DNA from: Chlorops oryzae | Taxonomy: Eukaryota > Arthropoda > Insecta > Diptera > Chloropidae | Length of the DNA stretch: 64,000 nucleotides | Direction: 5' to 3' | Assembly: GCA_020466095.1 (NCBI GenBank) | Contig: CM035807.1 | Span: 50,310,752 to 50,374,751, forward strand | Shown: positions 11,073-20,729 of the stretch, one piece after another | Numbering within the stretch: position 1 is the stretch's first letter | Layout of the letters: each line of letters starts with the position of its first letter | The notes under the pieces: model-generated | Database searches by the model: none | Told to the model about the DNA's origin: nothing | The model's input: the letters and a program-made list of their open reading frames with translations, nothing else | Program-made: the position numbers and the translations under genes

Positions 11073-11199
11073 CCCGGTAGCGCCTAGCGATGCCATATGG
11101 CATCACTAAAAAAGTTCGTGTTTTGTCATCAAAACTTCAAAACCGGTTCATATTTTATTTTATTTTTAAATTTTTTTTTTCAATTCAGGCGCTACCGGG
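11073..11199. mobile_element. piggyBac-type MITE with TTAA TSD
   Basis: A 127-bp insertion with perfect 13-bp inverted ends, CCCGGTAGCGCCT at 11073-11085 and its complement at 11187-11199. It is flanked by TTAA on both sides (11069-11072 and 11200-11203). The equivalent site in flank copy B (about 22775) has a single TTAA and no insert, so the filled and empty alleles are both visible here. TTAA targets with CCC...GGG ends are typical of piggyBac-type elements. It has no coding capacity. Confidence 0.9.
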
Positions 11200-11573
11200 T
11201 TAACTGGCCTAGTATGGAAGCTCTTGCAATTGACCTAATTTAGGAGCCAAATAAGCTCCTACCATAAAGATGCCGTCTACTGGAAGAATGCCACTGCGGT
11301 CTTTGTTATTGTTGAATTCTTTTTTTTCTTTTTTACTATTTTTACTTTGTTATTAGCATACGATTATCTTTAGTTTTTTTTTGAATTTTTTATTGTAAGC
11401 TAGTAAGTAAGACAAAAAAAAACAATAATAAAAACCAAATAATAAAATACAACGCTGCCATATGGCAGCCGAAGCGCGTGCAATCATATGGCCCAGTCAG
11501 CTGACCACCACCAAGTACCCACAATACCAAGTACCTTTCATTAACAGTGCAACACTATGCCTTCAGAAAGGTT

Positions 11574-11579
11574 TATAAG
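11574..11579 (+). promoter_or_regulatory. Candidate LTR TATA box
   Basis: tataag in the context ggtttataagcagagc. It is conserved in all four LTR copies of this family (for example at 23149), about 350 bp after the LTR start. Transcription would then start about 25-30 bp on, placing the repeat arrays in the transcribed R region. This is inferred from position only. Confidence 0.4.
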
Positions 11580-11689
11580 CAGAGCAATTCGCTGAGAAAA
11601 GACATCTTCTGTCTGGCATAAGACGAGATCACACCTTAGCTCGCGAAGCGTAATAACAAACCGTCCGTGATTTTTCTTAAAATAGCTAC

Positions 11690-11995
11690 TTCGAGCTCTA
11701 AAGACGTCGTAGCTCTCGTATTATCCCGCGTTCGTGCATTTCTTAGCATAGTTACTTTGAGCTCTAAAGCCGTCGAAGCTCTCGTGCTAACCCGCATTCG
11801 TGCATTTCTTACCATAGTTACTTCGAGCTCTAAAGCCGTCGTAGCTCTCGTATAACCCGCGTTCGTACATTTCTTAGCATAATTACTTCGAGCTCTAAAG
11901 CCGTCGTAGCTCTCACTCCAACCCGCGCAAGTGAATTTCCTTAGTATAGTTACTTCGAGCTCCAAAGCCGTTGTAGCTCTCGTTGCAACCCGCGT
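11690..11995 (+). repeat. ~65-bp tandem repeats in the LTR
   Basis: Five imperfect copies of a unit around gagctctaaagccgtcgtag, each followed by ctctcg, a cccgcgttcgtgcattt-like stretch and a tagcatagttactt spacer. The same array is found at 1-130 (reversed), 18900-20050 (interrupted by the hAT element) and 23260-23560. Because transcription probably begins upstream, the array would be part of the RNA at both ends. Confidence 0.85.
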
Positions 11996-12310
11996 AATTG
12001 ACTTGAATTCAAATTTGCCCGCTTAATTAACTTTAATTCGAATTTGCTCGAGTAATTTACTACGACTCAAATTTCCCGCGTAATTGACTTTGATTCAATT
12101 AGTCCCGCTTAATTGACTCTGATCAGAATTTCCCGCGTAATTGACTTCGAAGCAAAACCTCCCGCCTAATTGACATTGTAATGAAATTTCACACATAATT
12201 GACTTTGAGTAGGAAATTCCGCATAATCAACTTTAATTCTAATTGCCCGCGTAATTGACTTCGATTCGGAATTTCTCGCGCGATTGACTTGGACTCGATT
12301 TTTCCTCACC
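11996..12310 (+). repeat. ~32-bp degenerate repeats, cccgcgtaattgact type
   Basis: About ten copies of a 30-34 bp unit with the core tttcccgcgtaattgactt, some degenerate (cccgcttaattaact, cccgcctaattgaca). Corresponding arrays lie at 20070-20380 and 23575-23875. Several copies contain TTTCCCGC, which fits the E2F consensus TTTSSCGC. Confidence 0.8.
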
Positions 12311-12632
12311 TTATTGGCTGCTCGCCTCTCCGCGCTCTTGGTACTTGCTGAAATAACAACTTGTTGGCACCGAGCGAACGCCAATCAACAGAACGTCGAA
12401 AGGTCCAGTCAGCGGACAGCAAAGAACTCCGTCAGCATATCCTACGATACAATATTGTAAGAAGAAAAAAAAAGAGGAATTGTAATAAATAAAGAATAAA
12501 CGAAAAATATTTATAATATTAAAAACAAACCTGCTGTTTTCTCACTTTTGATCTACTACGGAGAAGAAATTTTCCTGTAACGAACTCTGGCTTGACTGAG
12601 TCATACCCCGGCTTAATTGAGATCGTTACAAG

Positions 12633-12650
12633 TGGCGCCCGAGCAGGGAC
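12633..12650 (+). promoter_or_regulatory. Primer-binding site, tRNA-Lys type
   Basis: tggcgcccgagcagggac lies two bases after the LTR end. It is complementary, with one mismatch, to the 3' end of tRNA-Lys as used by Osvaldo and by lentiviruses. Identical sites follow the other LTRs at 20712 and 24210. Confidence 0.85.
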
Positions 12651-13654
12651 TCGTTGATATAAAAAAAAGAAACCGCAAAGAAGACTTGATTAACTACTGC
12701 CAGCTGCTTCGTAAGAGACTGTCAGTTTTCGTTAGCGAGAACGCGGAAGACCCAGCATATGCGCATCTTATCCATGATTTAGAGACCAAGCACGCGAAGG
12801 TAACATCACCACTGCCACCAGTGCCCACCGAACCAAAACAAGGAGGTGCCACAGCAGTTATTCCAAAAGAAATTCTTCCCCCAGCAGTAACCCTAACAGC
12901 GGAGAGGCCCAAATAGCTTCAGAACAAGGCTTGCGATCAAGCAGCATCCCATCCAACCCAAATCATATGCAGCTGTGATAGATCAGGTCCGCAAATGGTC
13001 TGTTCGGTTCGACGAATAACGCAGCGTCCTAGAGCGGGTTTTTTCCCGAATCCTATGCCAGAACTTATGAGTGGAACTGCATTGTCATGGTATAGAAACA
13101 ACAAGAGGGAATGGCCCACCTGGCAGGAGTTCAAGACAGAATTATTGAAATTCCTCTTGCCCCATCGGTACCTCGAGGAATTCGAGGACAAGATTAGAGC
13201 CAGGAAACAGGACACCCATGAAAAATTCAAGGACTATGTCACTAGTATGCAAGATCTGATGCGGCATACCGAGTTAACAGCAAACAAAAAGCTTGACTTT
13301 AATTGGAGAAATACCAGCAAGGAACATCAACTCTACATCAAACGCCGAGAGTTCAATTCATTGAATGAACCGATTACCCTAGCTTGTGACCTGGAAGAAG
13401 TCAACGATCGTGCGTTTATCTACCCCCCACGTCCCGCACCGAAGAAACCACCGGCAGAGGCAGCCTGAATGACCAAAGCAACAGGCAATTCGCCATCAGG
13501 TATCATCTGGTATCGTTGCAGCGGGAAAAATCATATCTGGCGAGAGTGTTAAAACCCCACAAACATATTCTGCTGGGATTGTGGGAAGGAAAACATAAAA
13601 CCATTGATTATTTCCGAAAGAGACAGGGAAACGATCAGGGCACCCATCAGTATT
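12651..13654 (+). pseudogene. Osvaldo-like element 1 gag
   Basis: This is a structural capsid/nucleocapsid polyprotein. Relative to the copies at 20730 and 24228 it carries two deletions near its start, about 80 bp with a cgca microhomology and about 30 bp. Together they remove much of an N-terminal segment that looks SAP-like (GTVEELRKRL in the other copies). A capsid-like stretch is readable (WPTWQEFKTELLKFLLPHRY, about 13118), and zinc-knuckle sequence lies near 13510-13590 with stops inserted. The stops and shifts leave only short ORFs such as 12995-13468. Confidence 0.8.
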
Positions 13655-16600
13655 AAGGCCTGTGGGGATCCCCGAACGACACGCCTTGCACAAATACCTC
13701 ACCTACCAAGATAGACACCTACAAGCTCGGATACTAAACGGACCCGAATGTCTCAAGGTCACCATCGACACCGGTGCAACAAGAAGCGTGATGAGTCAAT
13801 CCATTGTCGACAGATTAAGTGACTACGGGGTAGCTAGTGACGAGGACATACCTGTGCACATAGCAGATGGGTCAAAGCAAGAAGCAACCAAGACGTTCAC
13901 CGTCCCAGTGATGTTAGGACTGAACGAGCAAGAAGTTGCCTTCGGCATTTTATCGAATTTAGTGGAAGACGTCATCATTGGAATGGATGTGCTAAGCGTG
14001 CTTGGGACATACATTAGAATTGGTGGCTATGACATATAGATAAAAAAGAAAGAAATCGGCAAAAGAACTCTCCCCAACGCAAGAACCCTACATATGCATG
14101 CAGAAATCTCCGCACCAGCCTTAATTGAACAAAACCAACCAGCCAAAGAATCGGCAGACGAATTCCTGCAATGAGAACTAGCGCAGTTTGAAAACATTAA
14201 AGGACCATCGAATATCACAACACCTAAAATCATTATAAAGGACGAACGACTATTCAAGCAGCGATATTTCGCTTAGAATCCCGTAATGCAACAGGCGATA
14301 AACAGGGAGGTCGACAAACTATTGCGCTTAGACTGTATTGAGCCTTCACACAGCCCCTACAGCTCATCGGTAGTAATGGTGAGAAAGCAGACAGGGAAAT
14401 GGCGAATTGTCTTTTGACTTTCGACAGCTGAATGAACGATCTATACAGGACGCATACCCCCTACCCGGATTTAACTACCTTTTAGGCCGATTAAAAGAAG
14501 CAGAGTATATCAGCAGCATTGACCTGAAAAACGGCTACTGGCAGATACCCTTAGACGAATAAAGCAAACAATACACAGCTTTTAGGGTTCTCGGGCGGGG
14601 ATTATACCAGTGGAAGGTTATGCCGTTCGGCCTGCATTCTGCCCCTGCTACATTCGAAAGAGCCCTCGACGGTATAATCGGCCCAGATATGGAGCCACAC
14701 GCTTTTGCCTACTTGCACGACATAATATCATAATAAAAATCTTCCGCCAGGAGATCAAGTACTTCGGGCACTTGGTTAACACGCAAGGCATACACCGACC
14801 CAGACAAGGTCGCAGCAATCCGAAGCTTAAAGGCACCCAGCAATGTCAAGGAACTGCGCCGTTGCTTAGGTATTGCCTCTTGGTATCGTCGATTTGTCCC
14901 TGAGTTCTCCAAGGTCGTGCACCCTATGACCAACCTGTTAAAAAAACATTGCCGATGGAAATAGGGACAACCACAACAAGACGCCTTTGAAGAATTGAAG
15001 AAGAGGCTAACCGAAGCCCCTGTACTGACTTGCCCAGATTTTTCCCTACCATTTACACTGCAGACAGACGCCAGCGATTATGGACTGGGAGCATTGACGG
15101 AAAAGAACGAGTGATAGCCTATGAGAGCTGGCACCTTAGTAAGGCTGAAATCAACAACTCCACAACTGAAAAGGAATGTCTAGCCATCGTGTGGGGTGTG
15201 CGTAAGATGAGGCATTACCTTGAGGGATACCATTTTACATCATCGCGGACCACCAGGCTTTAAAGTGGCTGAACTCAATCGAAAATCCGAAAGGAAGAAT
15301 TACCCGCTGGGCGTTGGAACTCCAACAGTACTCCTATGAAATTCACTATCGGCGAGGAAAGCACAATGTGGTCGCCGATGCCCTTTCGAGACATCCAATG
15401 GAAACTGTATATCAAGTCCGCTCTAAAAACCCGAGCACCGGAGGCGATAAATCACCAGAGTGGGTCGAGAAGAGAACTAAGTTAGTGACGGAGCAACCAG
15501 ATAAATTCAGAGACTACAAAATCGCAGACGGCCAATTATTTCGATCTCTACCCGTCATTGGAGGAGACGACGATCGCTACATATGGAAACTGTGCGTGCC
15601 TCGAAAGGACCGTGCGAGCATACTCGCCGAGAATCATTGTTACCCCACAGCTGGCCACCTAGGCGTTAAAAAAACCATTTACCGAGTGGCAAGGAAATAT
15701 TTCTGGCCAGGCCTACACCAGGATGTTCGAGCGTACGTCAGAAAATGCCCCCGTTCTCAACAATACAAACACCAGCAGTACAAACCCACCGTACTTATGC
15801 ACACACAAGTAGCTGAGGAACCATGGGCTGTACTTTGTGCTGATTTTATGGGACCTTTGCCTCGCTCCACACACGGAAACAGGTAACTTTTAGTATTCTT
15901 TGACAAATTTTCTAAGTGGATTGAACTAGTCCCTGCGAGAACTGCCACCACGGAGATCGTTCAGAGAGCATTAAGATAGCGGATAATCGCCCGATATGGC
16001 ATACCAACCATGTTTAAAACTGACAATGGAGCTGCATTTACCAGCCGCAAGTTTGTCACATTTCTTGAAAGTTTGGGAATCAAGCATCAGAGGACTGCGC
16101 CGTACACTCCTCAAGAAAACCCAACTGAGAGAGCGAATCGAACCTTAAAAACAATGTTGGCACAATACACTGGAAACCAGCACAATCATTGGGACAATTT
16201 AATACCAGAATTCTCTTTAGCCATCAACAGTAGCGTGTCAGAAAGCACTGGATACACCCCTGCCATTCTAACCCAAGGACGCGAGCCAAGCCTACCTAAG
16301 TAGTTGTATGAAGAATATACCTCAGTATGCAAAACCACAGGTCCCTCTTTTTCCGAATGGGAAAAAGAACTCCAAGAAGTCTTCAAGCTAGTAAGACAAA
16401 ATCAGGCAAAAGTGACGCAGGAGCAAGCGCGCCACTACAATTTCCGACGATGAGACTGGAAGCCACGTCTGGGTACCCAGGTACTGGTAAAAACCTTCCC
16501 TTTATCCAAGGCAGAGGACAAATTCGCTGCCAAGCTAGCTCCCAAGTACGAGGGTCCATACCAGGTAGTACAGTTGACCTCACCAGTCGTAGTGAAGCTG

Positions 16601-16700
16601 AAAAAGCAAGGGAAAACAAGTACCGAGCACCTCACCCAATTGAAGGCATTTCTAGGGAACAGTTAAGAAGAAGAGGAAAACGAGCCAGCACCATTAAAAA
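13655..16700 (+). pseudogene. Osvaldo-like element 1 pol (PR-RT-RH-IN)
   Basis: Retroviral-type pol in standard Gypsy order. Protease is at 13662-14039 (TIDTGATRSVMSQ active site and IIGMDVL flap end). Reverse transcriptase is at about 14240-14950 with blocks SPYSSSVVMVRK and SIDLKNGYWQIPL; the catalytic YLDD is YLHD here (about 14710). RNase H is at about 15040-15380 ([34 protein letters not shown]). Integrase is at about 15640-16300 with an HHCC zinc region, DFMGPL, TDNGAAF and the Glu of PQENPTE. Stops and frameshifts occur throughout, for example 14271, 14418, 14560, 15113, 15885 and 15977. The YLHD change and the stops make it inactive. Confidence 0.88.
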
Positions 16701-16783
16701 AAAATAATAATAATAATAACGCAACAAAACAAACAGCTGCAATAGCGTAATTCAATAATTCTTAACCGACCAGGCGGACAGGT

Positions 16784-16821
16784 TATAAAAGGCGATCCGA
16801 AATTAAACAAAATCATCAGTC
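16784..16821 (+). promoter_or_regulatory. Candidate internal promoter for the accessory ORF
   Basis: TATAAAA at 16784-16790 is followed by TCAGTC at 16816-16821, a perfect match to the fly initiator TCAKTY. The spacing (34 bp from first T to the initiator A) is slightly long. The ATG of the accessory ORF lies 32 bp after the initiator. Nothing of this kind is expected inside an LTR element, where transcripts normally start in the LTR, so a separate mRNA for the ORF is a plausible inference. Confidence 0.4.
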
Positions 16822-16849
16822 GCGCGTCAACAGTCAAGCCGTCAACATT

Positions 16850-17454
16850 ATGTCAAACGTCGAAGAAAAATACGCTGCATTCCGAAAGAAGTTCTTCGAA
16901 AGGCGCTTGGAGAAAAGGGAAACACAAAAGGGCGCCAAGTTTTTGAATGAATTCTCCATTAAGCCAAAGAAGGCGCCATCCTGTCCAGCTCAACCGACCA
17001 TTCCAACAGAGCAATACCCTCTACTACCGTCCCCCAGGGTCTCAGTAATCGGGAGAGGATGCATTATTTATTTGGAACAGATTCAGAGAGCGAATCCAAG
17101 TCCCCACCCAGCAAGAAGCGCGTTACCGTAAGAATTATCACGGCTCCAACACCCGAAGAAACGGCACCATGCACTCGTCAGCACAGTCGCACCAAGGTCG
17201 TCACCAGCAAAACGAAGCCCTGGGTGACGAAAGAAGATGACGTGCTAAGTCTGGACGGAGACTTCCCCGAACTGGAGGACAAAGGGCTCTTGCCCGAAAA
17301 TATAGCAACCGAGATAGACCGAATCATAGCCCCCAGCCAGGCTGTACGACCACCAAGTCGCCGGTATCAGCACGTAAAAACAATACTGGGCCACCCGGAC
17401 AAAATAATCCTAAATCGGCAAGGGAAAGGTCATCTCTTTCCTTTTTCGCCCTAA
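16850..17454 (+). pseudogene. Unrecognised accessory ORF after pol
   Basis: The region between pol and the polypurine tract codes for an unrecognised hydrophilic protein of about 200 codons. The first part (ATG 16850; SNVEEKYAAFRKKFFERRLEK) is highly charged and probably helical. A frameshift near 17045-17065 moves the frame to 17059-17454 (LFGTDSESESKSPPSKKR, then DVLSLDGDFPELEDKGLL), an acidic Ser-rich and then basic stretch ending 12 bp before the LTR. There is no signal peptide, membrane segment or furin site, so it is not an env gene of the errantivirus type. A TATA box plus initiator lie just upstream. It could be a captured host gene or a lineage-specific accessory gene. Confidence 0.55.
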
Positions 17455-17466
17455 GTAGGAGGGAGA
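17453..17466 (+). promoter_or_regulatory. Polypurine tract of element 1
   Basis: aagtaggagggaga abuts the tgcaacgg start of the next LTR. This is the expected primer site for plus-strand DNA synthesis and it fixes the LTR start at 17467. Confidence 0.8.
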
Positions 17467-17644
17467 TGCAACGGACCTAATGTAGGAGCCAAATTAGCTC
17501 CTACCATAAAGATGCCGTCCACTGGAAGTATGCCACTGCGGTCTTTGTTATTGTTGAATTCTTTTTTTTCTTTTCTACTATTTTTACTTTGTTGTTAGCA
17601 TAGGATTATTTTTAGTGTTTTTTGAAATTATTATTGTAAGCTAG

Positions 17645-18617
17645 CATGATACAAGAAAACAAGATAGCGCCATTTCAGAGCGATGACGAATTAAATCAAA
17701 TCTGTTGACACGTTGTTGTTGTTTTGCATGTTAAATCGGCTTGTTATCTTCGGACGCAAATTTTGGTTCTATTTGAAGGTTAAGACAACAGATTTTTATA
17801 TCAACGTGTAAAGAAATGTTTGAAGAAAAATAGAAAAATATATTTCATTCAAAAAATCAACTTTTTCGATAATAATTTTGCATTCAAAGAGCCACTTGCT
17901 GGAAACGCGCAAGCAATTTCGTTTTCGATCGTCAGTTCGCTTTCAGCGCTGTGAGCGATAACATTGCGAGCGGAGTGTCGGAATTTTTTCCGCTGTTTTT
18001 TATAAACAAGAGCAAAAAACGTCCGCACTTCAGCTTCCCAGCCGGGAGTTATGGTGTGTAAGCACGAGGTTATGACAAAGTAGGTGGGCCAAAATAAAAA
18101 CGTTTTGTGCATGAAACGATTCACAAAGTGAATCAATAGATACACTTCATATCCAGTATTGTGTATTGACATCAAAAAGCAAACCGTAAGCACCGTGCTG
18201 TGCACATCATTCCTTGTGCTATGCACGTGTTTGAGCACCTCCTGTTCACAATTCCGGCTGGGTTACTATGCGATCGCTCCGACGCAGCCAGACCGAAAGA
18301 GCTTTTACGAAAATTTTTCAACCATCGCAAAAGTGCAACTTTGAACAACAAATTTGACATGAAAAAGTTATTATGTTACGAAACTTGAATTTTTAATTTT
18401 TCTTGCAACATTTCTCTACATACTATTGCAAAAATCGATGATAAATAATAAAAATTAAAAGAAATATTGGGATTTTAAGATAAAAAGTCGTAGAATAGCA
18501 TGGGAAACAACAACAATGCCGCTCTCTCTTTTATGTATTTCGTCATTTTCGCTCTCTGAGAGAATGCATCAAAATAGCGGTACCCGAAATGGCGCTATCT
18601 TGTTTTCTTGTATCATG
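17645..18617. mobile_element. Mutator-like non-autonomous element, 9-bp TSD
   Basis: A 973-bp insertion with perfect 32-bp inverted ends (17645-17676 and 18586-18617, starting catgatacaagaaaac). Beyond these the ends stay loosely complementary for about 100 bp (agagcgatgacgaa against agagcgaaaatgacgaa). It is flanked by an exact 9-bp duplication gtaagctag (17636-17644 and 18618-18626), and the empty site is seen in the other LTR copies near 11396 and 22971. A 9-bp TSD plus long terminal repeats points to a Mutator-type (MULE) element. A 129-codon minus-strand frame (17849-18238) is not recognisable as a transposase. Confidence 0.85.
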
Positions 18618-19150
18618 GTAAGCTAGTAAATTAGACAAACAAAAACAAATAATAATAATAACCAAATAATAAAATACAACGCTGCCATATGGCAGCCGAA
18701 GCGCGTGCAATCATAACGCCCAGTCAGCTGACCACCGTCAAGTACCCACAATACCAAGGACCCACAACACCAAATACCTAACACTAACAGGGCAACACAA
18801 TCCCTTCAGATATATACCTTATATAAGCAGAGCATTTCACTGAGAAAAGACATCTTCTGTCTGGCATAAAAAGAGATCACACCATAGTTTGCGAAGTGAA
18901 ATAACAAACCGTCCGTGCATTTTCTTAGTATAGTTACTTTGAGCTCTAAAGCCGTCGCAGCTCTCGTATTAACCCGCGTTCGTGTATTTCTTAGGATAGT
19001 TACTTCAAGCTCTAAAGCCGTCGTAGCTCTCGTATTAACCCGCCTTCGTACATTTATTAGCATAGTTACTTCGAGCTCTAAGGCCGTTGTAGCTCTCGTA
19101 TTAACCCGCGTCCGTGAATTTTCTTAGCATAGTTACTTCCAGCTCTAAAG

Positions 19151-19838
19151 CAGTGGTGTTCACGCCATACATCATTTGATGGCGCTCATTTCACACGTAT
19201 TGCTTACGCTCTTTGTTCAGTCGGTGGCAAAAGGCCGACGAAACAACATCGCGCGCATCCGTACAGCTTTTTCGTTTCTCTGCATTGAGAAATTTTTTCT
19301 CCGAAAAGCGTACGTGAAAATGGAATGCAAAGAGTTGTTTATGATTTCAAATGTTTTTGATAACATGCTTTGTCTTTTGTGTGGGAAGTCTTTTCAAAAA
19401 CAATATGAATGGAATTTGAAAAGACATTGTGATTCTTCATTCTGAATTTAAGGCCGTTGAAAAGGAAAACATTTTTAAAGAAAAAAAAGAAATGTGTTTT
19501 AGAAAAAACCAAGGCTTGGATTTTAAAAATGGAAGATGATTTTGGGACTGAAAAAGAATTTAAAAAAAAAAAAGACAATTGACAAGAAATTGCAAAGGTG
19601 TTATAGATATTGAAAATTGTATTGAAAACAACATTAAGCCTTACAATTCAAATTTTTAGTTCACAAATTTATAACGCTTGCATAAACTAGTCTTAGTATT
19701 TTGAAATATTTTTATTTTCCACGAAGTTATAAAATCTCCTTATTCTAACATTCAGACGGAATTCGTGCTAAAATTTTTCTTAGTGCATTGTCTTTTTTCT
19801 CACTCACACAGTCTCATGGCCAATTTTGCACATCACTG
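19151..19838 (+). mobile_element. hAT element remnant with 8-bp TSD
   Basis: A 688-bp insertion with ends cagtggtgttcac and ...gcacatcactg, whose complement is cagtgatgtgc. It is flanked by the exact 8-bp duplication ctctaaag (19143-19150 and 19839-19846). CAGTG ends and 8-bp TSDs are hAT hallmarks. Inside, 19176-19445 on the plus strand ends in CLLCGKSFQKQYEWNLKRHC, which looks like the start of a hAT transposase (BED-like zinc finger). After that the frame collapses, so no catalytic domain remains. Confidence 0.88.
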
Positions 19839-20711
19839 CTCTAAAGCCATCGTAGCTCTCGTACTAACCCGCGTTCGCTTTTTTTTTTAACATAGTAACT
19901 TCGAGCTCTAAGGCCGTCGTAGCTCTCGTATTAACCCGCGTTCGTACATTTCTTAGCTTAGTTACTTCGAGCTCTAAAGCCGTCGTAGCTCTCACTCCAC
20001 CCCGCGCAAGTGAATTTCCTTAGTATAGTTACTTCGAGCTCCAAAGCCGTTGTAGCTCTCGTTCCAACCTGCGTAATTGACTTGAATTCAAATTTGCCCG
20101 CTTAATTAACTTTATTTCGAATTTGCTCGAGTAATTTACTACGACTCAAATTTCCCGCGTAATTGACTTTGATTCAATTAGTCCCGCTTAATTGACTCTG
20201 ATCAGAATTTCCCGCGTAATTGACTTCGAAGCAAAACTTCCCGCCTAATTGACATTGTTATGAAATTTCCCGCATAATTGACTTTGAGTAGGAAATTCCG
20301 CATAATCAACTTTAATTCTAATTGCCCGCGTAATTGACTTTGATTCGGAATTTCTCGCGCGATTGACTTGGACTCGATTTTTCCTCACCTTATTGGCTGC
20401 TCGCCTCTCCGCGCTCTTGGTACTTGCTGCAATAACGACTTGTTGGCACCGAGCGAACGCCAATCAACAGAACGTCGAAAGCTCCAGTCAGCGGACAGCA
20501 AAGAACTCCGTCAGCATATCCTACGATACAATATTGTAAGAAAAAAAAAAAAGAGGAATTGTAATAAATAAAGAATAAACGAAAAATATTTATAATATTA
20601 AAAACAAACCTGCTGTTTTATCACTTTTGATCTACTACGGAGAAGAAATTTTCTTGTAACGAACTCTGGCTTGACTGAGTCGTACCCCGGCTTAATTGAG
20701 ATCGTTACAAG

Positions 20712-20729
20712 TGGCGCCCGAGCAGGGAC
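20712..20729 (+). promoter_or_regulatory. Primer-binding site of element 2
   Basis: tggcgcccgagcagggac, two bases after the LTR end at 20709 and identical to the site at 12633. Confidence 0.85.

Larger units (their letters stand above)
10164..11224. repeat. Duplicated flank, copy A
   Basis: This segment recurs almost unchanged at 21869-22799 and in both places ends exactly at the 5' end of an Osvaldo-like LTR. Copy A differs mainly by a 127-bp TTAA MITE (11073-11199) that copy B lacks. It is built of two older minus-strand TE fragments, a Penelope-like RT and a Jockey-like ORF1. The two copies show that flank and element were duplicated together, or that two haplotypes were joined in the assembly. 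Confidence 0.9.
11225..12630 (+). mobile_element. Osvaldo-like element 1, 5' LTR
   Basis: A long LTR of about 1406 bp running from tgcaattgacc to gatcgttaca (TG...CA). It is directly followed by a tRNA-Lys-type primer-binding site. Inside are the palindrome ctgccatatggcag (11455), a TATA-like ttataag (11573), five ~65-bp repeats (11690-11995), about ten ~32-bp repeats (11996-12310) and an A-rich aataaataaagaataaa block near 12483 that could serve polyadenylation. Very long LTRs with a Lys primer site are characteristic of the Osvaldo/Ulysses group of fly Gypsy elements. Confidence 0.88.
17467..20709 (+). mobile_element. Shared LTR: 3' of element 1, 5' of element 2
   Basis: A single LTR (tgcaacggacc ... 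atcgttaca) follows element 1's polypurine tract and is itself followed by a primer-binding site and a second gag. The two elements are therefore joined as LTR-internal-LTR-internal. It is swollen to 3243 bp by a Mutator-like element (17645-18617) and a hAT remnant (19151-19838), and it has a somewhat different number of ~65-bp repeats. It differs from the 11225 LTR at its start (tgcaacgg against tgcaattg). Confidence 0.88.

Noticed and set aside
11667..11965. Repetitive plus- and minus-strand frames over the LTR repeats
   Set aside because: Arise because the ~65-bp repeat stays open by chance; the same frames appear in each LTR copy and have no protein features.
11690..12310. CRISPR-like repeat array
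   Set aside because: Units are adjacent and degenerate without unique spacers, and they sit inside LTRs of a eukaryotic element.
17849..18238. 129-codon minus-strand frame in the Mutator-like element as a transposase
   Set aside because: No DDE-type or zinc-finger motif could be recognised; more likely chance.
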